NCBI GenBank assembly: GCA_024226555.1
Contig: JAAELO010000047.1
Span: 1 to 64,000, forward strand
DNA length: 64,000 bases
Reading direction: 5' to 3'
Origin: Desulfobacterales bacterium
Lineage (GTDB): Bacteria; Desulfobacterota; Desulfobacteria; Desulfobacterales; JAAELO01
Within the stretch, counting starts at the first letter, position 1. Each line of letters begins with the position of its first letter. The notes beneath the pieces are model-generated. The model was not told where the DNA came from. It did no database searches and saw only the letters and a program-made list of their open reading frames with translations. Below are positions 9,430 to 18,134 of the stretch, piece after piece. The translations under genes and the position numbers were made by a program.

Positions 9430-10215
9430 ATGAAAAAACTTTTGTTTTTTAGTCTTGGATTATTGCTGATTATTTCAGCAGTAGTAGGAAATAATGAAAT
9501 AAAAGCTGCTTCAAAAACAATTACTCTGCGGGCAGATGTATGGTTTCCCTATAATGGCAAGCCTGGATCAAATAAACTTGGATTTATGATGGATATAGCT
9601 GTGGCTGCCTTTAAAGAAAAGGGATATAAGATAGATTATAAGACACTGCCCTGGAACCGTGCCATAAAAGAAGCACGTGCGGGGAAATTTGATGGAATAA
9701 TCGGGGCTTTTAAAGAAGATGCCCCTGACTTTAATTTTCCAAAAAATGAACTGGGTGTTTCGAAAACTGTTTTTTGGGTAAAAAAAAATGAGAAATGGAA
9801 ATATAAAAATATGTCATCATTGAAATCTGTGTCAATTGGTGTGATTAAAGATTATTCTTATGGTGATAAATTTGATGCCTATATTAAAAAAAATATGAAA
9901 AATATGAAAAAAGTTCAGGTTTCTTTTGGCAATGAAGCTCTTAAGAATAATATTCGTAAAGTTTTGAATGGAAGAACAATAGCCTTTGTTGAAGACCTCA
10001 TGGTTGCCAGCGCTGAATTGACGGATATGAAACTTGCAGGTAAATTTAAAACAGCAGGAATGCTTTCGGTAGATAAGGTATATATTGCATTTTCACCAAA
10101 ATCAGCAAACGCAAAGAAATATGCTGATATTTTATCTGATGCTGTAAAAAAATATAGAATGAACGGAAAGCTTAAAAAGATAATGGCTAAATATGGATTA
10201 AAAGACTGGAAATAG
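9430..10215 (+). CDS. extracellular solute-binding protein, family 3 (PBPb fold)
   Basis: 261 residues from the ATG at 9430, chosen because GGAGG (9417-9421) is correctly spaced and a classic signal peptide follows (MKKLLFFSLGLLLIISAVV). The mature part has the family-3 pattern: ITLRADVWFPYNGKPGSNKLGFMMDIAVAAF, then LPWNRAIKEARAGKFDGIIGAF, and a C-terminal YRMNGKLKKIMAKYGL. It is lysine-rich. A second paralogue-type binding protein near the kinase, with its own promoter and no transporter partners. Role as ligand sensor or scavenger is inferred. Confidence 0.87.
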   Translation: MKKLLFFSLGLLLIISAVVGNNEIKAASKTITLRADVWFPYNGKPGSNKLGFMMDIAVAAFKEKGYKIDYKTLPWNRAIKEARAGKFDGIIGAFKEDAPDFNFPKNELGVSKTVFWVKKNEKWKYKNMSSLKSVSIGVIKDYSYGDKFDAYIKKNMKNMKKVQVSFGNEALKNNIRKVLNGRTIAFVEDLMVASAELTDMKLAGKFKTAGMLSVDKVYIAFSPKSANAKKYADILSDAVKKYRMNGKLKKIMAKYGLKDWK

Positions 10216-10669
10216 ATTTTTGATAAGATGTGATTTGCGATTTCCTAATAGTGATAACCCAAAAATATAAAACATTACTTTTGATCATTGAATTCTGCCA
10301 AAGTTGTTTTTATTAGAAAACCAAGGTTTGTACATATGTAACATTTACTGCGAAGCGAGGGTTTAATCCCGCTTGCGGCGTCTATCGTAAAATTAACAAT
10401 AATACCCCGCTGCTTGCTGCGGGGATTTTTATTGTTGTTTTTGCACCTGTTCTGGATACCAAAGGTACACTGGTGGTGGTCGTTCATTGTGTAAACATTT
10501 GGCAAATAGCTATTAATCCACTTGGCATGAGCTGCGGGCAAGTTATAATTTTTTATTTACATAACTGTGAATTAATGTTAGAAAGTTTTAAAAATTCTAC
10601 TGAGCTTTACGCCTTACTTGATAGTTACTTTTAAAAAATATGATTATTGATTTATTCTGGTGAGAATTA
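10216..10669. other. non-coding stretch with a GC-rich hairpin
   Basis: No convincing gene. The main feature is CCCCGC(8-nt loop)GCGGGG at 10405-10424 followed by ATTTTTATT, a rightward intrinsic terminator that may serve the solute-binding gene. Around it is unusually GC-rich DNA (10346-10385). A reverse-strand frame at 10275-10541 has poor composition and runs through the hairpin, so it is not called. Confidence 0.5.
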
Positions 10670-10762
10670 ATGAATATAGAATCGATACATTTGAAGAAGT
10701 TTTCTCATCAGTTAAATAGTCCTGTTTCAAGGATGCCAATTTTCAAAGCACTATTAAAATAG
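10670..10762 (+). CDS. possible 30-residue peptide ORF or gene remnant
   Basis: ATG at 10670 with GGTGAG about 6-10 bases upstream, then 30 codons ending in TAG. The product starts MNIESIHLKKFSHQL and is basic. It sits 43 bp before the methyltransferase gene on the same strand. It could be a genuine small peptide, the start of a truncated gene, or chance. Confidence 0.25.
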   Translation: MNIESIHLKKFSHQLNSPVSRMPIFKALLK

Positions 10763-10805
10763 GAAACTCTAAAATCTGGTATGAATTACCTGAAAGGTCT
10801 TCAAT

Positions 10806-11672
10806 ATGCATAAAGTGAATACTGTGGATTTAGTAAAAAATGTTAGAGATATTTACCTTAATTTTAATAAAAATTATACTAATTATCTAAATATAGATAT
10901 TACAAAACAGGATAATATCTTCTTAAAAGAAATTTTTAATACAGATGTTTTGAATGACTATAGAGACAGCGTTGATGCGTTGAATAATATCTTAACAAAA
11001 AATGATAGCAAGGATAGTAAAAAAAAATCAGTCGTTTTTACAGAAGATTTTGACTTTAATTTAAGTGATCAGCAAAAGAAGTATAGTACTGAATTATTGA
11101 TAGACTCCATAAACTCAACTATAGATAACATAAAGAAAGACAATGAAAATATTAATATTTTATCTCTTGGTATAGGAGATGGGTCAACTGCACAAAAATA
11201 TTCAGATAAACTTGATAAAAAAGATATTTTTATAGGATGTGATATTCATGATAAATATCTTTTACTAGCAAAAGAAAATGTCTCGAACCTTAAAACGATA
11301 AAAATTGATTTAAATGATATTGGTTATAAAAACACTCTTCCTCTGTCAGGTCACTCTTTTGATATTATAGAGTGTTGTAATGTTTGTCATCATATAGAAA
11401 GTTTTCAATCCATAGTTAACGAAGTTTACAGATTGCTAAAACCAGGAGGCTTTTTTTATTATCTTGATTTAATAGATAAAACAAATGATCTTTCTGATGA
11501 AATGATATTTGAAGACAATCATGTTTATCCATCTTTCCATGGTATTGAGTTTTTCAGGTCTGCATTGGAAATAAAAAAATGTTTGAAAAAATTATTCGTT
11601 CTTAAAAAATATCAACGAATTGGTCCAGGTATTGCCTTTTATAAAGTTAAAAAACCAAATTTGGAAAAATAG
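10806..11672 (+). CDS. class I SAM-dependent methyltransferase
   Basis: 288 residues. Residues about 1-95 are a lysine/asparagine-rich helical region of unknown role. The Rossmann methyltransferase domain follows: ILSLGIGDGST (motif I, about 118), FIGCDIHDKYL (motif II), HSFDIIECCNVCHHIE (motif IV) and VYRLLKPGGFFYYLDLID (motifs V-VI), as in Methyltransf_11/25 families. RBS GAAAGG lies upstream. Codon usage is more AT-rich than in the neighbouring kinase, suggesting recent acquisition. Substrate unknown. A MITE-bounded unit starts 12 bp after the stop. Confidence 0.8.
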   Translation: MHKVNTVDLVKNVRDIYLNFNKNYTNYLNIDITKQDNIFLKEIFNTDVLNDYRDSVDALNNILTKNDSKDSKKKSVVFTEDFDFNLSDQQKKYSTELLIDSINSTIDNIKKDNENINILSLGIGDGSTAQKYSDKLDKKDIFIGCDIHDKYLLLAKENVSNLKTIKIDLNDIGYKNTLPLSGHSFDIIECCNVCHHIESFQSIVNEVYRLLKPGGFFYYLDLIDKTNDLSDEMIFEDNHVYPSFHGIEFFRSALEIKKCLKKLFVLKKYQRIGPGIAFYKVKKPNLEK

Positions 11673-11719
11673 GAAGTAATTATAGGGAACCTCTAATAAT
11701 TAGGATTTTGATTATTGAT

Positions 11720-12170
11720 TTAGCCGGCCTGTATTACAGAATTAAGTCCTTCTAAAACGCCATTGTTAATTTGAGATCTCTTCCACTCAAGATTATTGGT
11801 TCAAGACGAATATGAGCTGCCCAAAAACACCCTTGGAGTTCTAATGCTTGATGTTGATCGTTTTTAAATTTTTAATGATACTCACGGGACAGTGATCGCG
11901 TTTTAAAAGAGCTGGGTTCTCTATTAAAAAGCAATGTTAGAGTAGAAGATAGTATGTCGTTACGGAGGAGAAGAAATTACTGTAATCCTTATTGAAAGCC
12001 CCTTTGAAGCAACATGCAAAAAAGCAGAAAATTTATGTGTCAAATCAGGAATGATCTAGAAATTGTTCATCAGGGAAGATACCTGAATGTGATAATATCA
12101 ACTGGAGTTACGTCCTGTAGTTTTACCAGTAGATAAATATGAAATTCAAAATAATGATTATAATGAATAA
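11720..12170 (+). pseudogene. decayed GGDEF (diguanylate cyclase) fragment
   Basis: Translated pieces in shifting frames match a GGDEF domain in order: GLYYR near 11727, LPLKIIGSRR, then LGVLMLDVDRF at 11832-11864, NDTHG-like residues, VLKELGSLLKSNV, RYGGEEITVILIE at about 11958-11996, and a terminal IISTGVT piece near 12095, ending in TAA at 12170. Several stops and frameshifts interrupt it. The GGEE at the active site matches the catalytic GGDEF/GGEEF motif, so the ancestor was probably an active cyclase. It lies wholly within the MITE-ended unit. Confidence 0.75.
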
Positions 12171-12197
12171 ATTTTGTCAGTATAAGACATAAAAAAA

Positions 12198-12223
12198 GGT
12201 ATCAAATAATCTGATACCTTTTT
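12198..12223. terminator. bidirectional intrinsic terminator
   Basis: The 7-bp stem GGTATCA/TGATACC (12198-12218) is flanked by an A run on the left and TTTTT on the right, so it can work on both strands. It lies between the GGDEF remnant and the leftward membrane-protein gene. Confidence 0.75.
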
Positions 12224-12246
12224 ATTGTAATGACATTAGAGGTTCC

Positions 12247-12699
12247 CTATAGTTTATTTTTTTTTTCATCATCTTCATTTTTTGATTCAACCAACTCAAC
12301 AAGAAATTTACCCTCTTCAAGTGGCTTCATATTTAATACAAAACCTTCCGGAATATCTGAGTCCTGAATATTTATCTGTGCATCAAGCTGGTCATTAATA
12401 ATATTTTCATTTTTTTGACCCATATAATTCGAGATCTGAGATCCGGCAAAAAACAGAACTCCACCAACACTTGCAATTGGACCTGGGTATGCCTGCAACA
12501 TTTGAATAAATGTCATCCCTTCTCCAGCATTATAATAGATTTTATCCGGGCCAAAAATGATAAACAAAAACCCGACAACAGCAATTCCAATACCAGCATA
12601 CATTAAAATAGATAGTAACAGATTGTTTGTTTCTTCAGGAATATCTATTGTAATTTCTGAAGGAAGATTATCTATTGTAATTACCTGATTTGAACTCAT
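12247..12699 (-). CDS. hypothetical membrane protein, two TM segments
   Basis: 150 residues. An N-terminal segment of about 27 residues precedes two membrane helices (about 29-48, LLSILMYAGIGIAVVGFLF; and about 68-87, PIASVGGVLFFAG), followed by an acidic cytosolic tail. The RBS AAAGGAGC lies upstream of the ATG. The stop codon TAG is made from the last C of a MITE terminus plus its TATA target repeat, so the C-terminal end (KKNKL) may have been created by the insertion. No family recognised. Confidence 0.7.
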   Translation of the reverse strand: MSSNQVITIDNLPSEITIDIPEETNNLLLSILMYAGIGIAVVGFLFIIFGPDKIYYNAGEGMTFIQMLQAYPGPIASVGGVLFFAGSQISNYMGQKNENIINDQLDAQINIQDSDIPEGFVLNMKPLEEGKFLVELVESKNEDDEKKNKL

Positions 12700-13195
12700 T
12701 ATAGCTCCTTTATTTTCAATTATTTTAATAAGATTACTTAACCTTATTAAAATAAAAGAGCTATGAAGAGCATCACATCTTTATAGAAATATTGTAAGAA
12801 GATAATCTGGAAGCCATCAACATTTTCAGAAGAAAAAATACAAGGCTGAGAAAAAAACAATGGGTTGTTTTTTTTGAAAAAGCTGTAACAATGAATGTTT
12901 AGAAATGTTAATAAAACATGTTTATCAAGCTTTTAAACAGATAATTGAAGAAGGGAGAAGAGACAGGAATCTTATGGAATATTCAAAATCCTGAAATTTC
13001 ACAGGATAAATTCCAGTCCCAGACTGATATTTTTTAGAAATCTTGATGGAAAAATGTCATAATTAAAAGGGTCTCCATTGTAGGGTGGGAAAATGTTTAA
13101 TATAAAAAAGGATTCCCAAACCATTCATACTCTATAACTTTAACTTTTTCCTTAAATCAAATTGATTCCAGGGAAAGTCTCCAGGAAAGGATCAA
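12700..13195. other. non-coding stretch with MITE-core remnant
   Basis: Positions 12838-12868 (ATACAAGGCTGAGAAAAAAAC and following) match the interior of the MITE copy at 18812-18940, without termini. A possible short frame at 12907-12996 (starts MLIKHVYQAFKQ, 29 residues) may be a gene fragment. Nothing else is recognised. Confidence 0.5.
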
Positions 13196-13513
13196 ATGAA
13201 AAAGATAATTATATACTCACTCTTTGCCATTTTTATGTTAACATTTGTTAGTTCAAAAGTAGTTTCAAATGAGAGATCTTATCCTAAGGATGTTCTATCG
13301 TTTATTGAAAAAAGAGATTCCTGTGACCACTTCAGGGGTGAGCCTGTTTATAGCAAAGAAAGACAAGAATTCCTGATTAAGATGATGAACAAAACATGCA
13401 AAGGTACAGATAAACAACTTTCAGATCTAAAAAACAAATACAAAAATAATAAAGAGATCCTTAAGAAGCTAAATGAATATGATGATAATATTGAGGGAAT
13501 CTCTAATAACTGA
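13196..13513 (+). CDS. small secreted hypothetical protein; C-terminal tail from a MITE
   Basis: 105 residues with a signal peptide (MKKIIIYSLFAIFMLTFVSS). The mature part contains two cysteines in SCDHFRGEP and NKTCKGTD, a pattern seen in small periplasmic proteins of unknown function. RBS AAAGGA is upstream. The last codons (GISNN) and the stop lie inside the GGGAACC element starting at 13495, so the original end was replaced or extended by the insertion. Function unknown. Confidence 0.75.
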   Translation: MKKIIIYSLFAIFMLTFVSSKVVSNERSYPKDVLSFIEKRDSCDHFRGEPVYSKERQEFLIKMMNKTCKGTDKQLSDLKNKYKNNKEILKKLNEYDDNIEGISNN

Positions 13514-13650
13514 TCTTTTTGCAAAACACAGATATAACAAAAATAAAACTGTAAACTTTATAAAATAAAACCTTTTTTATAAACGAATCAACCCGTTATT
13601 TTTTGTTATGCCTTGTTTTTCATCAAAAATTCTAATTATTAGAGGTTCCC
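13495..13650 (-). mobile_element. GGGAACC-family MITE with central insert
   Basis: Full-length, reverse orientation, with exact 4-bp duplications TTGA (13491-13494 and 13651-13654). It carries a central A/T-rich palindromic insert at about 13530-13570 (CTTTATAAAATAAAACC and following), of the same type as the insert in the copy at 62744-62894. It overlaps the end of the preceding gene. Confidence 0.92.
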
Positions 13651-13742
13651 TTGAATCAAACTAAAGGGCTCTATATTCCCCCATGTATCCTACTTATTGG
13701 AGATACCTCTAAATTATTATTAAAAAAATATTTAAGAATAGC

Positions 13743-13771
13743 TTGACATTAAATTCTGTCTAATCTATAAG
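13743..13771 (+). promoter_or_regulatory. sigma70 promoter of the initiator tRNA
   Basis: Consensus TTGACA (13743-13748), a 17-bp spacer and TATAAG (13766-13771), ending 13 bp before the tRNA 5' end. This is near-ideal spacing for a stable RNA gene. Confidence 0.85.
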
Positions 13772-13784
13772 TGTGCTTCCTTGA

Positions 13785-13861
<77 letters not shown>

Positions 13862-13949
13862 AGTAATTCTATTTACAATTTCTTCTTTCTTTATTAATCT
13901 ATTTTCGATATTCTTCTTCATTACTTAACAAATCAATTAAGGATGCAAA

Positions 13950-14402
13950 ATGAAAACAAAAGACAAAATAGCTTTCTATCTTTATTTGTTTATTGGAATT
14001 ATCAGTATTGTTTTTGGTTTAAGGTATCTTTTTTGTGAAACAATCATGCCCTACCATGAGCAAGCTATTGGCATGCAATGGACAGAGCTTGGTTTAGGTC
14101 TGCAACTATTGTTAAATGGCTTGGTAAAGGTAGCTTCTGCTGCTTTTTTTATAGTTGGCATTTCATCAATAATTCTTCTATTGATTCCATTTAGAAAAGG
14201 CGAAAACTGGGCAAAATGGTCTATACCTTTTATTCAAATTGTTTTTTCCGGATTTGTTTTATATGCTTCATTAAAAATTGGTCTACTTACACAAGCTGCA
14301 ACACCATGGCCTGTATCAATCTTTACCTTATCAATAAGTGTTATTGCTTTTTTACTAACTGTCATTCCTTTAAAAAACAGTTGGAGTATAGAAAAAGAAT
14401 AA
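13950..14402 (+). CDS. hypothetical integral membrane protein, four TM segments
   Basis: 150 residues with four hydrophobic helices (about 10-27, 49-80, 90-108, 118-140) and short loops. Charged loops such as PFRKGENWAKWS lie between helices 2 and 3. It resembles small four-helix proteins of DoxX-like or unclassified families, but no diagnostic motif is visible. It stands alone between the tRNA and the convergent acyl-CoA ligase, and shares the terminator at 14428-14454. Function unknown. Confidence 0.7.
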   Translation: MKTKDKIAFYLYLFIGIISIVFGLRYLFCETIMPYHEQAIGMQWTELGLGLQLLLNGLVKVASAAFFIVGISSIILLLIPFRKGENWAKWSIPFIQIVFSGFVLYASLKIGLLTQAATPWPVSIFTLSISVIAFLLTVIPLKNSWSIEKE

Positions 14403-14427
14403 AGATTAGATTTCATTAATGATTATG

Positions 14428-14454
14428 CCACGCCCCAGATGACGTGGCTTTTTA
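14428..14454. terminator. intrinsic terminator between convergent genes
   Basis: Stem GCCACG/CGTGGC with a 10-nt loop followed by TTTTT and more T-rich sequence on the + strand. It ends the membrane-protein gene and may also serve the ligase gene from the other side. Confidence 0.85.
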
Positions 14455-14472
14455 TTTTTCATTAATCCAATC

Positions 14473-16149
14473 TTATTTGTTTTGATTTTCTGCACGAAGA
14501 TCTTTTCTTAATATTTTCCCAACATTTGTTTTTGGAAGTTCATCCCTGAATTCTATTTCAGTTGGAAGTTTATATTTTGCGAGTCTTTCACCACAGTATG
14601 ATATTAACTCTTCCTGGGTTGCAGTTTTTCCTTCCTTCATCACAACAAAAACCTTAATTGCTTCTCCCCTTGTAGGATGTGGAATACCAATTGCGCATGC
14701 TTCCTGAACCAGAGGATGTTCATAAAGAGCTTCATCAATATCTCTTGGATAAACATTATATCCACCTGAGAGAATTAAATCTTTTTTTCTATCAACAATG
14801 AAAAAGTATCCCTCTTCATCCATCTTGGCGATATCACCCGTATAAAGCCAGCCATCCCTTAAAGTATCTTCTGTAGCATCCGGCTTGTTATGATAACCCT
14901 TCATAACCTGAGGCCCTTTAACACAAAGTTCTCCCGGTTCACCAACCGGAACCTCATCAACGCCATTATCAAGATCAACTATCTTACACTCTGTATCAGC
15001 AACTGGTAATCCGATACTACCTATTTTCCACTTACCACCAAATGGGTTTATATGGGTAACAGGACATGATTCTGTAAGACCAAACCCTTCAGAAACAATA
15101 ACACCTGTTTTGCTTTCAAAATCTTTTATTATTTCAAGTGGAAGGGGGGCACTTCCTGAAAAGCAACCTTTAACAAAAGAAAGATCTGTTTTATCAATAT
15201 CAGGATGGTTAAGCATTCCAATATACATAGTTGGAACCAGAGGAACAAAACTTGGCTTAAATTTACGCATTGTATCAATTAATGGATCTGGTTGAGGCTT
15301 TGGAACAAGAACCAGATTCCAGCCTTTGGAGATCGCATAATTCATTGAAGTTGATAATCCAAAAATATGGAAAAAAGGAAGGGCTCCCATCATAACCTCA
15401 TCACCATCTTTGAATTCAGGAAACCATGCATTTACCTGCTGAACCTGCTTACTCAGGTTGCTGTGGGTAAGCATCACGCCTTTAGAGACTCCAGTGGTTC
15501 CTCCAGTATACTGATACATTGCAAGATCATCAAAATCAACATTAACTTCAGGAGGGTTTGGAGGATACTTTGCAATAATATCTTTCCATCTATATAAATT
15601 ATCTGCACTCTTAACATCTGCAGCAAGACCTTTTTTCTTACCTACTAAAGGAAACAAAATATTTTTTGGGAAGGGTAGATAGTCTCCTATTGAGGAGATA
15701 ACAATCTCCTTAATTCCGGTTTTTTCTCTTAAATCGATCATTCTGTTACCGAGTAGATCAAGTGTAATCAGTACTTTAGCTCCGGAATCATTGAACTGGT
15801 GCTCAAGCTCTTTATCAGTATATAAAGGGTTGTTCATAACTGTAACTGCACCTATTTTCATAAGAGCGTAATATGAAACAACACATGGAATAGTGTTAGG
15901 CAAAAGAATTGCAACACTATCTCCTTTTTTAATACCCATCTCATTTAAAAAAGTTGCAAATATGTTTACCATTTCAAGTAGTTTTGCATAGGTCAATGTA
16001 TAACCCTGAAATGTTAAAGCCGTTTTACCCGGGTATTTACTGGCTGAAAGTTCCAGAAGCTTTGGTAAACAGGATTTTTTATAATCCAGTTTTGATTGCA
16101 CACCTTCTGCATAATTTGAAAGCCATGGCTTGTCCTGATAGTTAGTCAC
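14473..16149 (-). CDS. long-chain acyl-CoA ligase (AMP-forming), copy 1
   Basis: 558 residues, full length for FadD-type enzymes. AMP-binding motif YTGGTTGVSKGVMLTH; A5 region SEGFGLTESCPVTH; hinge motif GWLYTGDIAKMDEEGYFFIVDR; and the catalytic-lysine end motif PKTNVGKILRKDLR. The enzyme activates fatty or related carboxylic acids through an acyl-adenylate. The start is GTG with AAAGGAG at the proper distance. It is the downstream member of a tandem pair of close paralogues, sharing long identical blocks. An organic-acid or fatty-acid growth substrate is plausible; chain length cannot be read from sequence. Confidence 0.92.
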   Translation of the reverse strand: MTNYQDKPWLSNYAEGVQSKLDYKKSCLPKLLELSASKYPGKTALTFQGYTLTYAKLLEMVNIFATFLNEMGIKKGDSVAILLPNTIPCVVSYYALMKIGAVTVMNNPLYTDKELEHQFNDSGAKVLITLDLLGNRMIDLREKTGIKEIVISSIGDYLPFPKNILFPLVGKKKGLAADVKSADNLYRWKDIIAKYPPNPPEVNVDFDDLAMYQYTGGTTGVSKGVMLTHSNLSKQVQQVNAWFPEFKDGDEVMMGALPFFHIFGLSTSMNYAISKGWNLVLVPKPQPDPLIDTMRKFKPSFVPLVPTMYIGMLNHPDIDKTDLSFVKGCFSGSAPLPLEIIKDFESKTGVIVSEGFGLTESCPVTHINPFGGKWKIGSIGLPVADTECKIVDLDNGVDEVPVGEPGELCVKGPQVMKGYHNKPDATEDTLRDGWLYTGDIAKMDEEGYFFIVDRKKDLILSGGYNVYPRDIDEALYEHPLVQEACAIGIPHPTRGEAIKVFVVMKEGKTATQEELISYCGERLAKYKLPTEIEFRDELPKTNVGKILRKDLRAENQNK

Positions 16150-16223
16150 AAATTTTCTCCTTTCGGATCGACTATCTGTTTAATAAATTATACAGATAGC
16201 ATGATTGTTAAAAAGAATTATAA

Positions 16224-17903
16224 TTATCTTTTCTGTTTCTCTTCAGCCCGAAGATCTTTTCTAAGTATTTTACCAACATTGGTCTTTGGAAGTTCATCTC
16301 TAAATTCAATTTCAGTAGGGAGTTTATACTTTGCAAGTTTTTCACTGCAATACTTGATAAGTTCTTCTGAAGTTGTAGTTTTTCCTTCTTTCATAACAAC
16401 AAAGACCTTTATTGACTCCCCCCTTGTTTCGTGTGGAACTCCGATTGCGCATGCTTCCTGAACCAGAGGATGCTCATAAAGAGCCTCATCAATATCTCTT
16501 GGATAAACATTATATCCACCTGAAAGAATCATATCTTTTTTTCTGTCTACAATAAAAAAGTAACCTTCCTCATCCATTCTCGCGATATCACCTGTATACA
16601 ACCAGCCATCTCTTAATGTTTCAGCTGTTGCTCCGGGATTATTATAATATCCTTTCATAACCTGGGGGCCTTTAACACAGAGTTCGCCAATCTCTCCCAC
16701 CGGAACTTCTTCATTACCAGTATCAATATCAACAATTTTAGACTCTGTATCTGAAATTGGAATACCAATACTTCCAACCTTCCACTTACCACCAAATGGA
16801 TTTACATGGGTTACAGGGCAGGATTCTGTCATACCAAAACCCTCAGATATTATAACACCTGTTTTTTCTTCAAACTCTTTGATTACTTCAAGCGGGAGAG
16901 GTGCGCTTCCTGAAAAACATCCTTTAATACATGACAGATCTGTTTTATCTATATCGGGGTGATTTAACATTCCAACATACATAGTTGGTACAAGGGGAGC
17001 AAAACTAGGTTTGAATTTTTGCATTGTTTCAAGCAGTGGTCCAGGTTGTGGTTTTGGAACCAGAACATTTTCCCAGCCCATACAAATAGCAAAATTCATA
17101 GAAGTGGATAAACCAAATATATGAAAAAAAGGAAGGGCTCCCAGCATTACTTCTTTACCTGAATTAAAGTCGTTAAACCATCCCAGGACCTGCTGAACCT
17201 GTTTACTCAAATTGCTGTGTGTAAGCATCACACCTTTTGAAACACCAGTTGTTCCACCGGTATACTGATACATTGCAACATCATTAAAATCCACTGAGAC
17301 TTCAGAAGGATTAGGTGAATAATTTGAGATAACCTCTTTCCATCTGTACACGTCATCAGCAGTTTTTACAGATGCAGCAAGACCTTTTTTCTTTCCAACC
17401 AAAGGGAATAAAAGGTTTTTAGGGAAAGGAAGATAATCACCTATGGAGGTTACAACAATCTCTTTAATACTTGTTTCCGGCCTTAAGTCGATCATACGAT
17501 TCGCCAAAAGGTCCAGAGTTATTAAAATCTTTGAACCCGAATCATTGAACTGGTGCTTAAGTTCCTTATCAGTATATAGGGGGTTATTCATAACTACGAT
17601 ACCACCTATCTTAAGAACAGCATAGTATGCTGCAACACAGGGAATAGTATTAGGTAAAAGAATAGATACACTATCACCTTTTTTGATCCCTTTATCATTT
17701 AGGAAAGTTGCAAATCGGTTAACCATTTCAAGTAGTTTAGCAAAGGTTATCTTGTAACCCTGAAATGTAAGTGCTGTTGATTCGGGAGATTTACTTGCTG
17801 AAATTTCCAGATATTCACTTATTAATGTCTCTTGATAGTCAAGTTCTGGCTTAACACCAGTTGCGTAGCATGAAAGCCATGGTTTTTCCTGATACTTAGT
17901 CAC
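16224..17903 (-). CDS. long-chain acyl-CoA ligase (AMP-forming), copy 2
   Basis: 559 residues, closely similar along its whole length to the adjacent ligase: same N-terminal pattern (PWLSCYATGVKPELDY), YTGGTTGVSKGVMLTH, GWLYTGDIARMDEEGYFF and PKTNVGKILRKDLR. GTG start preceded by AAGGGAG, the same arrangement as its paralogue. The two are separated by 74 bp and both read leftwards, so they are a tandem duplication, probably cotranscribed. Differences cluster in the N-terminal domain and in the PDxxTDL-type linker segments, so substrate ranges may differ. Confidence 0.92.
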   Translation of the reverse strand: MTKYQEKPWLSCYATGVKPELDYQETLISEYLEISASKSPESTALTFQGYKITFAKLLEMVNRFATFLNDKGIKKGDSVSILLPNTIPCVAAYYAVLKIGGIVVMNNPLYTDKELKHQFNDSGSKILITLDLLANRMIDLRPETSIKEIVVTSIGDYLPFPKNLLFPLVGKKKGLAASVKTADDVYRWKEVISNYSPNPSEVSVDFNDVAMYQYTGGTTGVSKGVMLTHSNLSKQVQQVLGWFNDFNSGKEVMLGALPFFHIFGLSTSMNFAICMGWENVLVPKPQPGPLLETMQKFKPSFAPLVPTMYVGMLNHPDIDKTDLSCIKGCFSGSAPLPLEVIKEFEEKTGVIISEGFGMTESCPVTHVNPFGGKWKVGSIGIPISDTESKIVDIDTGNEEVPVGEIGELCVKGPQVMKGYYNNPGATAETLRDGWLYTGDIARMDEEGYFFIVDRKKDMILSGGYNVYPRDIDEALYEHPLVQEACAIGVPHETRGESIKVFVVMKEGKTTTSEELIKYCSEKLAKYKLPTEIEFRDELPKTNVGKILRKDLRAEEKQKR

Positions 17904-18064
17904 AAATTATCTCCCTTCAAATGAAATTACTGCTGACAATAAAATATTTATCATAGCCCAATGGACTATGTGGAAACCTATTTGTTCTACTTATTTTTGA
18001 ATTGTTAAAAATGAATCTGTAATTTACTAACACAAAAAAAAACAAGGGACAATTTAAAAAAGAA

Positions 18065-18093
18065 AACCACACCTGGAAAAGACTGGTGTGGTT
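18065..18093. terminator. hairpin terminator after the B12-controlled gene
   Basis: The 9-bp stem AACCACACC/GGTGTGGTT with an 11-nt loop. On the reverse strand it is followed by TTTTCTTTTTTAAA, giving a leftward terminator for the gene at 18135-18389. Confidence 0.75.
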
Positions 18094-18134
18094 CAAATTG
18101 ATTTTGCTCTCTATAAACTATAATTCAATGAAAT

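Larger units (their letters stand above)
11685..12247 (+). mobile_element. composite GGGAACC-ended unit carrying a GGDEF gene fragment
   Basis: The left end GGGAACCTCTAATAATTAGG starts at 11685 after TATA (11681-11684). The right end, CATTAGAGGTTCCC, finishes at 12247 before TATA (12248-12251). The two ends are inverted and the flanking TATA repeats match, as expected for a single insertion of a 563-bp unit. The interior is not MITE sequence but a decayed diguanylate cyclase fragment plus a bidirectional terminator. The last bases provide the stop codon of the reverse-strand gene at 12247-12699. Confidence 0.65.

Noticed and set aside
10275-10541. Reverse-strand 88-codon frame
   Set aside because: It runs through a terminator hairpin and GC-rich non-coding sequence, has no RBS and shows poor protein-like composition.
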